Shown piece by piece: positions 1 through 30,022 of a stretch of DNA of 64,000 nucleotides. A program made the translations under genes and the position numbers. The stretch spans positions 49,254,826-49,318,825 of the forward strand of contig CP154956.1 in NCBI GenBank assembly GCA_039621445.1, given 5' to 3'. Under the pieces are notes generated by a model. It worked only from the letters and a program-made list of their open reading frames with translations. It made no database searches and was not told the origin of the DNA. The first letter of the stretch is position 1. Every line of letters starts with the position of its first letter. The stretch comes from Euglena gracilis. Its lineage: Eukaryota > Euglenida > Euglenophyceae > Euglenales.

Positions 1-596
1 ACACCTGACTTTCCTTCCCCAGGAGCCCTCTCCAACCCCCTCATATGGCACCGGGGAAGCCTACCTCGGTTGTGGATGCAGACGCCCCCTTATTTATGGC
101 CAAATTTCAGTAAAATAGCCCTTCATTTCCTGCAAAATATTGGGGATATCAAAAAAGGCAAAAGAATCTTCAACTTTCTCCGTGAGAAGTAAACGTCCAC
201 TGACACAAAGCGTTGGACAGAAGAGTGTTTGCTAACCAGGGTTTCCCTGAACCCGTGCCCTCCCTGGGCAACATTCCGAACACTCTCACTACCCTCTGCA
301 ACCGTTTGCACCAATCTGGTTGATAAAAATTTGAAAAAAATAAAAAGATTTCAAACTGTGTTGAAAAACTGCGCTGAAGCATTCGGCCATCTGAAGGGGA
401 TATCTGAAGGGGGTACGGAAACTTAATAAGATGCTCCTTCTTTGCTGCTCTTTTGGAAATCATTTTCCCCCATTCTCAGAGGGGTGCTTTGTTATTGATT
501 TGATAATTTCCTTTTACTACGTCATTTCTTATTGACATGTTGCATTGGCGCTGGGATGGGGAACGGGTCAGGAAGAGCCCAGTGGTGGGTTGCAAC
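1..596. other. left-edge stretch, probably MLH1 intron
   Basis: On the minus strand this lies downstream of the last recognised MLH1 exon. No frame here matches the expected continuation of the MLH1 ATPase domain. Short open frames exist on both strands without recognisable motifs. It is best read as intron. Confidence 0.4.
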
Positions 597-2567
<1,971 letters not shown>

Positions 2568-3779
2568 GGAAACAACGGCCGGGGGCCGCGGGACCGGCTC
2601 AGGAAAGGCGGGAGAGATCCACTGGGCGGGGGGGGGGGGGCACAGCGAAGGAGGGGGTGTGTCCAAACGAGCATTGTTTCTTGGGCTTCCAGAGTTCCCA
2701 AAGGAAAAAGGCATCGTCCGAGAGCCGTTTTCGTCAAAGCAGCTTCTCAAAGGCATAAAATTGGACCCTGGGGCACTTTTGCCGCGGGGCCACTGAACGT
2801 TGTTCTGGGCACAAATCCACTGAGGGAGGTGGGAAACTCCCGCCAATCAAAAGTCACACACCCGTCACAGCCACCTGGTGGTGTGGTGTGCGGATACAAC
2901 TGCCCAAACACCACCATACCACCTAAGCACCAGAAAATGTTTACAAAAACCAAATCCGATAAAGAATAAAAACCCCAACTATGTCAAACGACCGGTAACC
3001 TCTGTCCTCTGACCGGGGGGAGGGAGGTCGTTGGACAAGGGGGTATGCAAATAAAGAAGGGAGTGTTTTGATTTTGATTTTGCATTAGCATCGACAGGAA
3101 CCAGGGGCGGCAAAGACAAGGGAGGAACGCAACAAGTCAAAAAAAGCATCCAAATGCGTCAAAATGGAGAAAACATTTCTCTTCCGTTTTGGGGGTCAAC
3201 TGCTCAACTTGAAGGCATTGGATGTATAAACCAACAATACCTCACCAAACAAACTTCGGGTTTGCTGAAACTTCGTAAATATACGTGCAAATCGCCCTTG
3301 GGAATATGGCCTTCAAAAACATCGTCAAGCACCGGGGGCGGCGGTGCTGAGACAACCTCAATACTTACGGGGGGGGGGGGGGGGTTTTGTTTACCTTCCC
3401 TTGTTGGTTAGGGTTACTTGCTTATCTTGTTGGTTAGGGTTCGAGTTAGCCGACTAGGTTGTGCCTGCCGTTGCGGGCAAATTCGTAAATATCATTATGA
3501 ATTTGCCCGCCCAACAAACACGTTTTTCAAAATACTACACAGACCATACCCTTGTAGTCACTACCATTCATTCTACCCCTCCATCCTTGACCATACACGT
3601 CTCAACGTTAACATTTATCCCATTTTAACATTATGCACTCTTATTAATCTTATAATTATAACTTTTATTATGACCTTCACCATCCCTGTGACCCAAATCA
3701 TGAATGATCAAATGATGAATCCCATGCTACACCCCTTCTCGCCACCTAAAATTTGCCTGGATGGATTGGATTTTGACCC

Positions 3780-4110
3780 CCCAAAATTGGCACCAAAAAA
3801 CTGTATTTTTTTTGGGTGACAGAGATAAATTAATTTTTGGTATATTTTTTTGGCGTTGTTTTCAGGGAAGCGCCAATCTGCTTCCTCTTTTGGGAAGAAG
3901 CGTAAAAACGCTTCCCGCTGGACTGATGTAAATAGCAAAACGTGCCCGTTATTTTTAAATTTTGGCCTCGGCGGAAGCAGGTTTTTCAGGTTTTCGCTTC
4001 CTCCAAAACTTTTTGGGGAAGCGGTTTTCCACTTCCTCCGTCTCATGTGACAACCATCAGGCACCTTCAGGCCTGGCATCAACCTCGGCAACAGAGGACA
4101 TCGTCTGACC
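3780..4110. repeat. diverged copy of part of the 5.6 kb repeat unit
   Basis: The block resembles 13.20-13.53 kb of the tandem unit. It has the same order of GGAAGC...GCTTCC hairpins (the first at 3866-3885), and both then continue with 'ggcaccttca-gcctggcatcaacctc'. Many substitutions separate the two, so this is an older relative rather than part of the recent triplication. Confidence 0.75.
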
Positions 4111-5051
4111 TGAAATTTGGGGGGTCAAAAACTCTGCATACCTTCCTTCTCCAAACACCATGATGCCCACTCCGCGAGGATGGGATCGCACAGGGGTGGA
4201 TGACGAAGGATGGGGAGAACCTCAACTGCCAGCGAGCCCGAACGCCACACACCAATGAAAGGTAAACGTCCGGCTGTCCAGTGTTCCAAGGAGGAAAGGG
4301 AGCGCAAGTCAGGCGCCGCAAGGCAGCCCAGCCAGCCAGCCAGCCCGGCCAGGCTTTCCTTTTTTCCCCGGAAGTTCCCACCCCTGGGAGGCGATTGGGA
4401 GAGGGGGAAAGAACCTTCCACCACCGGGCTTCCACCACCGGGGGGGGGGGGGGGCAGTGCTTTGGCACACCCCCCTGACCGATGCGCTGGGCATTTTCAA
4501 CGGAAACTTGGCTGGGTTGGACCAAGCCAGGACCAAAAATGGACCCCCAAGGATGAGAAGGGGGGTGCTCACTCTGGGGAGGCACCGGGGTTTTCAAAAG
4601 AAGCCCGCACCTAACGAGGAAAGCACGGGTGAGGAAGGTAACCTTGATGGGGGACCGGATTCTTCCTCCGGGGTTCATCGATTCGTGGCCGTTGGCAATT
4701 GAGGAAAGAACCGATGGGACGGATGACCGTCAGATGAGTAAATCCAATGAACTTTTTTAAGATGGTATTCTACTGTCTACAACAAGAACCCTGGATGTGC
4801 TATATCTTCAAGAGCTTGGCCAGAAAACCTTCTGGCGAGATTGCTTTCCGGGCAATTGACCAAGACCACACGCCACTAAGCCTTCGCCCCTCAACTACAT
4901 CGGCTGAACATCGGAAGAGAACTTCTGGAGGGAAGGTTGTAGGACGGGCAGCAGAATGCAGCACGGGACAGGGGGAGGGGGAGGAGAGAGAAGGGAGGAC
5001 TGTGTTGTTGGCTTCGGCCAATGCTGAACTTTACCCAGCCAGAGAAGCGCA

Positions 5052-5058
5052 CACACAT

Positions 5059-5106
<48 letters not shown>

Positions 5107-5166
5107 ACACACAGACACACACGCACGCACGCACGCACGCACACACGCTCACACGCACACACACAA
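5052..5166. repeat. (CA)n microsatellite with GCAC interruptions
   Basis: CA units are followed by a short CGCA run (5121-5140) and more CA. Strand-wise this is the same TG-to-TGCG mixture that ends each 5.6 kb unit. Confidence 0.95.
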
Positions 5167-5203
5167 AATCTCTTTCTTTCCCGCAAAAACGGAAAAAGAT
5201 GAG

Positions 5204-5490
5204 CAAGGCGGCTTCGGACCCAGCCGGACCATCGTCTCTGTGCCACCGAAGTCCGGCTGGTGGTGGAAGACTGCCTTGTGTCTGGGCATGGACATATAAT
5301 ATATATATATATATATCTCTCTCTCTCTTTTCCGCACACAGCGGTAAAGGAGCCAGGCGGTTTCGGATCCAGCCGGGCCTTCCTTGTCGATGCCCCCGAC
5401 GCCCGGCTGGTGGGGGCAGACCGCCTGGTGGCGGGGCGCTCATGCTCCGCCGGTGGGCGCGTCATGGACCCCAAGGGTATGCGGACCCTC
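5204..5490 (+). other. pair of similar segments, possible exons
   Basis: Two segments, at about 5205-5285 and 5348-5440, share a pattern. In two plus-strand frames they read GGFGPSRTIV and GGFGSSRAFLVDAPDARL, followed in both by a W or V-rich stretch. The second runs into AAGG|GTATGC, which could be a conventional donor at about 5478. No family was recognised. It could be a duplicated exon or a duplicated noncoding repeat. Confidence 0.25.
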
Positions 5491-6140
5491 AGGGCCACCC
5501 ACGGCTCCATCCAGGCAGGCGAGACATGGCCCCGTGGGCACCCACCTGGAGAGCGGCTCCGCGCGTTGCATGGCCCTCGGGTGCTGCCGTCACCCGAGGA
5601 ACGGCCCAGGAACTCCGGTTGCCAGGAGCGGGGACCCCGGGGGCCACTCGCCCCACTCCTTGGCGTGAAGGTGGTCACCACTCTGGGATACTCTGGTCCA
5701 CGGCCGGCGCCGATTGGGGTCCTGGCACCCCGTCAGCCCGCCTCCTTCACCCAGAGATGGGCCAGCCTTCCCGGAGCTACAGCCCGCATAGAGCCACTTG
5801 CTTCGACCCCAAGCAAGGTATGGGGAGCCCGACCCGCGACTCACCAGGAGGGTCACGGGCTTCACCCACACGTGGCTCTTTACTCTGTGCCGACTTGCAC
5901 TGGAGGCTGTGCGGGCGGGACTTTGCGCTCGAGTCCTTGCAGGCCGAGAAGCACCACCTCGGTTGCTGCGTGGGGTGGCCTAGCTGATGTTTGTAAACCG
6001 CGTCAGCTGGCGGGAGCCCATATTCTTTTCGCCGTGGGCGATGGCGGCGTCGGCTCACCCCAGACTCCTAGCCCCTAGCCGTCTTGGGCTGTGTGGGGAA
6101 GCGCTTCAGTCCCATGCGCCTGGCCTCGAAGGGCAGAGAG

Positions 6141-6374
6141 AGGGGTAAGAGAGAGAGAGATGAGAGAGAGAACGAGCGCGAGCGAGAGAGAGAGAGCGAA
6201 AGGAGAGAGCAGAGCAAGAAGAAGAGACGAGAGAGAAAGCGAGAGAGAGAGAGGCGCATCTCTCTCTCTCTCTCTGCTCTCGCTCTATCTCTCTCTCTCT
6301 GCTCTCTCTCTCATCTCTCTCGCTCTCTCTCTCTCTCTCTGCTCTCTCATACTAGCTCTCTGATCCCTCTCCTA

Positions 6375-6413
<39 letters not shown>

Positions 6414-6417
6414 CTCT
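6141..6417. repeat. (GA)n followed by (CT)n
   Basis: A GA-rich half (about 6141-6254) is followed by a CT-rich half (about 6259-6417), both with scattered breaks. The halves are complementary, so the transcript or single strand could fold into a long hairpin. Its Ser-Leu open frames are repeat artefacts. Confidence 0.9.
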
Positions 6418-6466
6418 TCTGATCGGTGTTGTTGGGAGAACTCCTTGGGGGGGAACTCCTTCCGAC

Positions 6467-6746
6467 CATACCATTGCTTAGCGACCCCTGGGGGGGAGGG
6501 GGGGGTCACTTTTCACTCTGAAAAAACCAGTCAGTCACTTTTTCCCAAAAACCAGTCAGTCACTACACCCCCATGGGGGCGATCGGCCACTCTTCAGGAG
6601 GCAATGAACATTTGCCAAAAAGTCTGAAAGCCCCCCAAAAGAATTTCCGGCACCTTCGTGCCAGGCAAGCCACTTTTTATTTTCGGGCCTACCCACCCAG
6701 TCACTCCGGGGGGGTGGGAGGGGGACAGGTGTCAAGCAATGGTATG
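6467..6746. mobile_element. 280-bp terminal-inverted-repeat element with an 8-bp duplication
   Basis: The ends are a perfect 13-bp inverted repeat, CATACCATTGCTT and AAGCAATGGTATG. CTTCCGAC is present on both sides (6459-6466 and 6747-6754), an exact 8-bp target-site duplication. The interior has repeated 'ccagtcagtcact' blocks and no open frame of note, so it is non-autonomous. A second family member lies at 48965-49250. Confidence 0.88.
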
Positions 6747-7560
6747 CTTCCGACCCAAGAGTGTGTGCTTGTGGGTGAAATGTGTTGTTAGTGGTGTGTG
6801 TGTGCTGTCTGTCTGTGCTGTGATTGCCCCACCTGCCCCCCTTGTCCCCGACCACTCATCTGTGTGGTGCACACCGTTAAAAACGACCTCTGTGTCACCC
6901 TCCCAAAGAGGGGCCTGAAAAAAAAAGAGCCCCAACACACACACACACACACACACTTACACACACTCACTCACTCTCTTTCTCTATCTCTATCTCTCTC
7001 GCAATATCTTCCCAGCGCAACGGAGATAGTCCGAAGGACGAAGGGCCCTCAAACAGGAGCAGACCTGTCCAGAAGGATTCTATGGGTGGCTAGCACCCGT
7101 GACAGGTATATATGCGGGGCCCCTCGTGTGGGGGACGGGGGACGCTGGGCGGTTGGGGGAGAGGGGAGGTAAGGAGAACATACCGATAAGTCCACCGCCA
7201 CCCGGCCTGTGCAGTTTGGGGGGGGGGGGCAACAGAATGCCCCTCACCCTCGTCCCGGATCATACAATTTTTACCACCCCCCCCCCCCGGGGGAAGGGGA
7301 GGTCACTCCATTCAAAAAACCAGTCAGTCACTTTCTTCGGGAAACCAGTCAGTCAATACCCCCGGGGGGGGGGGGGTCGGCCACTCTGGAATCCAAAGGA
7401 AAACTGACCAGAAACATGCAAAAAAAAGGCGAAAAAAACTTCCGGCGCCTTCGGCGCCAGGTCACTTTAGTGTTTTTTTTGCCAACCCCCCCTGGGGGGT
7501 CCGGTCCAAAAACCAGCCAGTCACTCTGAAAAAACCAGTCCCGAGTCATGGCACAAAGTG

Positions 7561-7785
7561 AAGCCCCCTTACCACCCCCTTACCCCTTACCCACCCCTTA
7601 CCCACCCCTTACCCACCCCTTACCCACCCCTTACCCACCCCTTACCCACCCCTTACCCACCCCTTACCCACCCCTTACCCACCCCTTACCCACCCCTTAC
7701 CCCCCCCCTTACCCACCCCCTACACCCCCCCTTACCCACCCCTTACCCCCCCCCTTACCCACCCCTTACCCCAAGTCATGTGGGA
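7561..7785. repeat. C-rich telomere-like array, unit CCCCTTACCCA
   Basis: Tandem copies of an 11-bp unit, close to perfect in the middle and degenerate at the right end. The minus strand reads GGGGTGGGTAA and could form G-quadruplexes. It is interstitial, not a chromosome end. Confidence 0.9.
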
Positions 7786-7805
7786 CAAAAAAAATTTCGG
7801 ATGCA

Positions 7806-8033
7806 TCATTTTGATGGCAAGTAGCGGGACCCATTGAACTGCTCCATTGCCCGGGGGGGGGCTCCCGCCCCCCCCCGGACCCCCCCCGGCAAAAAAATAA
7901 ACCTCATCCTTGTCTCTGCCCCATTTTGATGCAAGTAGCGGGACCCATTGAACTGCTGCACTGCCCGGGGGGGGGCTCCCGCCCCCCCCCGGACCCCCCC
8001 CGGCAAAAAAATAAACCTCATCCTTGTCTTTGG
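7806..8033. repeat. 114-bp direct duplication between the two C-rich arrays
   Basis: Two consecutive near-identical 114-bp units (about 7806-7919 and 7920-8033) share 'caagtagcgggacccattg', a block of nine or so G followed by C runs, and 'aaataaacctcatccttgtc'. They sit exactly between the arrays at 7.56-7.79 and 8.11-8.35 kb. Confidence 0.9.
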
Positions 8034-8105
8034 CAGATTTTGAGTGCAAAGAGCGGATTTTGAAAACAAACATAATAAACAACATCCCCATACACTTCAT
8101 TCTCA

Positions 8106-8350
8106 CCCCCCTTACCCCCCCCTTACCCCCCCCTTACCCCCCCCTTCCCCCCCCCGTACCCCCCCCTTACCCACCCCTTACCCCCCCCCTTACCCACCCC
8201 TTACCCACCCCTTACCCACCCCCTACCCCCCCCCCTTACCCACCCCTTACCCCCCCCTTACCACCCCTTACCCACCCCTTACCCACCCTTACCCACCCCT
8301 TACCCACCCCTTACCCACCCCTTACCCACCCCTTACCCACCCCTTACCTG
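8106..8350. repeat. second C-rich telomere-like array
   Basis: The CCCCTTACCCA-type unit of the array at 7.56 kb, less regular at its left end (plain CCCCCCTTA units) and regular at its right. The proline-threonine open frames over it are repeat artefacts. Confidence 0.9.
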
Positions 8351-9171
8351 GGTAAGGGGGCCTGACTTTATGCCATATGTGCCAGTCCCGGGGGGGATCG
8401 GCCAGTGACCAATTGATTGTATGTCCCGGATCTGTGGCAGGCGGCTTCAAAATGCATGCCCCCCCCCCCACTGCTGGCAGAAGGGGGGGGGGCAGAAAGC
8501 ACAGGTGAGGCGGGGGAAGGGATGGAATAGGGGCCCGACCTCGCCACACCGGCCAAAAGCTCTCCGCGCCCGAGAGGGAAAGGTCACCCCTGGGCGAGGG
8601 AGGGGCGGCGAGGCAGAGGGGGCGAGGTCAGAGCGATGCCCGGGAACCCTCTGGGCCACCCAGTCCCCGCTGACGCTGGGGGGCCCCTTTCCGCCGTCGG
8701 ACCTGTCCAAAGCGGCTCATAGCATAGGTCCGGCCCATCTCGGCGGGCTGGGGCTCGCCCATTCTCGCTGGGAGTGGTGCAGGCGGGGCAGCCCTGCACA
8801 CTGTTTCCACACACGCGCGCTCCCCCACCAGGAAGGGATTCCCTCTGAAAACGAACAAAAATATTTCTGTCAAATCCTTTAAATCGCAAACGAGACAAAA
8901 ATAGATATTCTGTCGGTGGCTATTGGACTTTTGTTGCCTTTTTTTAAAAAAAAATTGAGTCATTTTCTTGTGGATTTACCATTTTTGACCGTTTTTATGA
9001 ATTCTTTAAGAAAAAAAGAAAAATACAGTCACAATTATTCCATTAAGGGGAGGGAGTGTCAGCTGGATGTGGCCACCTGTTGAGGAACGCCTCAAACTTT
9101 ATTTCAGCAAAGGATTGTATGATCCCCCCCACTTGTCCAACGACTGGTCTTGTCCAACGACCCTCCCCCGG

Positions 9172-9561
9172 TCAAATGCGACAACCTTTCGGAATAAGAA
9201 ATTCTGAAAGAAACAATAATAATATGGGGTTGCAAGTCACCTTGGGCCAAATTGACAAACACCAAATGCGGTGACTGCTCCTCTGCCTGCCTTCCTTCGA
9301 TGCCTGCTCTTGGCAGTTCACCCAAAAACGTTTGGGAGACCCCACAGAAGGTTGGAGGGTGAGCGTTGAGCATTCGTCGATGGCAGCTCCGACCTGACCA
9401 CTGGGCAACGAGGCAAGTTCCCAGGGCACGTTCCCGGGGGCAGCGAAGAAGCGGCCGCCGGAGCAGAGGTGGGTTGGCGGCGCGATATAGGCGCGTGGGG
9501 GACGGCCGTGCATCCATCCACCGCCCGCCAGCATTAGGTGGGTGGACAAAGGGGGGAGCAC
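9172..9561 (-). other. possible coding exon, unidentified
   Basis: One minus-strand frame is open with mixed amino-acid composition (for example SGGRFFAAPGNVPWELASLP), unlike the low-complexity frames around it. No family, start or splice sites could be established, and two other frames are partly open too. Confidence 0.2.
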
Positions 9562-9843
9562 GGTGTTTGGCTTGGGTTTGAAAGGAAAAGAAAAAAGGGG
9601 AAACTCCTTCAGGTTGTGGTCTGCAGTTCAGAGTGAATTGGTTGCAAGTACTGTCGCCGAATCAAACATTTCCGTTGCAAAATAAAAGTTTTCAAAAAGG
9701 TGGGTCGTAAAAGCACGGGCAGAAATGCTGCCCGGAAGATGACCTTTGAATAGTGGGGATAGTGGGGAGTCCCAATTAGGAGGAGACACCGAAATTACAA
9801 ACCAGCATTCCTTTGGAAACAAAGGAATGCGAGCAGGATTTAC

Positions 9844-9931
9844 CATTTGAGCAGAGCGGACATTTGTGCATTACTGCGCCAATGAACTTCTCCTCAGCAT
9901 GCGGAATAACTAGGATGAAAGGAGGCAGGAC
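9844..9931 (-). other. possible 88-bp internal exon
   Basis: A minus-strand segment bounded by gcgacag| and |GTAAATCC, consistent with conventional splice sites. It reads VLPPFILVIPHAEEKF and then HKCPLCSN, a Cys-x2-Cys pair. Composition is protein-like but no family was recognised and no neighbouring exon could be joined. Confidence 0.3.
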
Positions 9932-11625
9932 CTGTCGCTGCACTCCCGAGGACTGATGGTTGGACCCCGGCCAAATTCTCATCCCCTGGCCGGGGACAGG
10001 CAGGCCGGTGTTGACTTTGGCGGGCAGGCGTGGCAAGGCTGGGGAGCAGGTCTTACCAGGAAGGCCCCCAGAGGGAGGGGAGGGGTCCATTGGCTGGGAG
10101 ATCCGCTAAACTGGACCGTGCGTCCTCAGAAACCGGCTCGGGCGTGAGCCCAGCAAGTTCTGGAGAGAGTGTACTGTGGACGAGCCCACGTCGAATGGCG
10201 CAAAGGAACTTGACTTGTGATTGAGAATGTGAGGTGTCTCACAAATTACAAGGACGACATTAGACAAAACCAAATTTATTATTTTTCGTTAATTTTTTGA
10301 CTATTTTTTTTATTTTTTATTATTAAACCAAATTTTTACAAGCAAACCATCCCCAACCCTAGTCCCTCAAAATAACCCAGCAGAAGAAGCATCCTTCTGT
10401 GGGCTCAAAGAGGCATGAGCCTCCCGGAGTGTTTTTAAGCAGGTGGGGGGTTAAAAACCCTCAATGGAGGCTTGGGTTGAGTGTTGTACGTTGAGCCTCC
10501 TCCTGCGGTCCCCCCTGGTACCTTTTGTGACTGATGGGGGTCCTGGTGAGGGTGGGGATCTGGATGGAGGGTCCACCCCCCCTCCAGTTTGGGGAGGGGG
10601 TGCCACCCTCCACTCCAATCACAATGAGAGTTCAACCACCGTCGACCACTGCCGTTGCCTGCAGCATCCAAGAGGTGGGCCGGGCACGCGTTGCGCTGCT
10701 GCTGCGTCCCGCAGCCCACGGAGGCAGGCACGGAAAGGAGGGGAAGGGTATAGGCCGGGGAGGGGAAATGGCCCAGCGTGGGTCGCCTTCGTGCGCCTCC
10801 TCGAACGTCCTCGGACGGGCTTGAAAACGGTCGAGGGGGCTCGAGCTCAAACGTTCGAGCTCGAACATCCTCCAACGGTTACTAAATGGGGAGTCATTTG
10901 AAGCTGCCATTCCCCCTTCTGTGGCGTATGCCAGCAAGCCACTCAATGAATTTAAAGCAGCAGGGCTGGAAATGAGACGTGGGCAGCCTGCCGCTGGCCC
11001 AGGCACGATGGCTCATCCAAGACATCAGGAATGCAATGCAATGCCGAGCAGAGACGGCGGCTTTCGATCTCAGGGCTTGATATCTGTGTTGGAAATCATT
11101 TCCCCTTTGGTTCGCATTTTTAGGGTGGCCGGGGAGAAAAGAAATTTTGCTTGCTGGACGCCCAGGATGGGTCCCCTGTAATTTAAGAAATATCCCGGTG
11201 AGGTGCAAAAGCAGGAGGAAGCCAAAAAAAAAAGTCACAAAAGGCAGCACTGGGCTATAAAAAAAAAGGAAGGGTGGTTGGGAAGTTTTCCCAACCACAC
11301 ACATCTCCAAGGGTGTGGAACCAACCCCTGGAACCCTCGACAGCAAAAACTTTCAAAGAAAAAAAAAACAGCCTTCAGCTTTCTTGCTGGAGCTCCGGCA
11401 TGAAAGTGTACCAGGGTTTAGAAGGAATGTGGTTGGGGTTGGGGTGCTATTTATTTGATAGACCGAGAATTATGCTTCGACCTATGATGGAAACATCAGT
11501 AGAAGAAGGAAAGTTCCATATCATTGTCTGGACCGGAAGAAACGGGACCCCAACTGGGAGTTGCTTAAAGCGGTCGGTCGTGTTTTTGGGCTCCAAAGGG
11601 CAGTTGAGAGCGATAAGAAAGACGT
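9932..11625. other. stretch without a recognised gene
   Basis: Open frames on both strands lack recognisable motifs. AT-rich at 10.25-10.37 kb and GC-rich at 10.45-10.85 kb. Nothing further can be supported. Confidence 0.5.
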
Positions 11626-11700
11626 TCAGGGGGACATTTCCAAAATCTCATCGCAAACCACTTCGAGCAGCGGCAGCGTGGTGTGATTGTCCGAACCGCC
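11626..11700 (-). other. possible terminal exon of an unidentified minus-strand gene
   Basis: A pyrimidine-rich stretch ending in ttgccag| is followed by an open frame that reads GGSDNHTTLPLLEVVCDEIL and then EMSP and a TGA stop. The composition is protein-like and the acceptor is good. No family is recognised and upstream exons would have to lie in or beyond the repeated region. Confidence 0.3.
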
Positions 11701-12419
11701 CTGGCAACCGCGGACAGGAAAGGACAGGTGAGCAGGCTTGTGCTTGCCGACCGGGCTATAGGGTGCCTGCCCCTAGCAGGCACACCCCCCCCGGGGGGGG
11801 GGCCTTTCATTGAAAATGGCCTTTTCCGGGCCCCCGGGACCTTCGGCGCTGGGGTCGGAGGGGGGTGCCTGCTATGGGCAGGCGTCCCCAGAATCCCTGC
11901 CCCCCAGCAGGGCAGAATGGGAAGGTCTGGTGGGGGGGGGGGTCGACCCCCCCACCAAATATTCGGATTTGGAGAGGTTGCTGAGGCCACTTATTTTTTT
12001 GGGATTATTTGGACACAACTTTTGAATTGAGATATATTTTCTGGGTTTTTGACAGAAATCGAGTTTTCCGCACATATTTCTGCAGTTTTCCTTTGTGTGA
12101 AAGCATGAGCTTTATTCTGCAGGATACTCCCACAAATTCAGGAGGTGGGGGGGTGGGTCGACCCCCCCCCACCCACCACAGCATTTTCACCAATTCTGGG
12201 GAAACGGGGATTTTGGCCAGAAAAAAAATTGAATTTTTTTTGAAAAATGAACGGAAAACACATGATTTTTTGATGGAAAACCACACTTTTTCACAAAAAA
12301 ATTCAGGGGTAAAAATTGGTAGTTTTTAGGAGGGGGGTGAAAAAACGAAGGTCAAAAAACAGTGGACAAAACTTTGGCACAGTCAAATTTTACTGACATT
12401 TTTTCTCGTTGAATTTTTT

Positions 12420-30022
<17,603 letters not shown>

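Larger units (their letters stand above)
2568..9100. other. gene-poor, repeat-rich stretch upstream of MLH1
   Basis: No conserved protein was recognised on either strand. The stretch holds the repeats listed separately (diverged hairpin-repeat copy, CA, GA/CT, inverted-repeat element, TTACCC-like arrays) separated by AT-rich spacer with many G or C homopolymers. MLH1 regulatory sequence should lie near 2.57-3.0 kb, but no motif could be defended. Confidence 0.6.

Noticed and set aside
7200-7555. A third CATACC-family element around 7.2-7.55 kb
   Set aside because: It shares the 'ccagtcagtcact' blocks and the GGCGCC palindrome with the family, but I found no matching terminal repeats or flanking duplication.
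7561-8350. A true chromosome end
   Set aside because: Unique sequence and genes continue on both sides, and the unit is not a standard telomere repeat.
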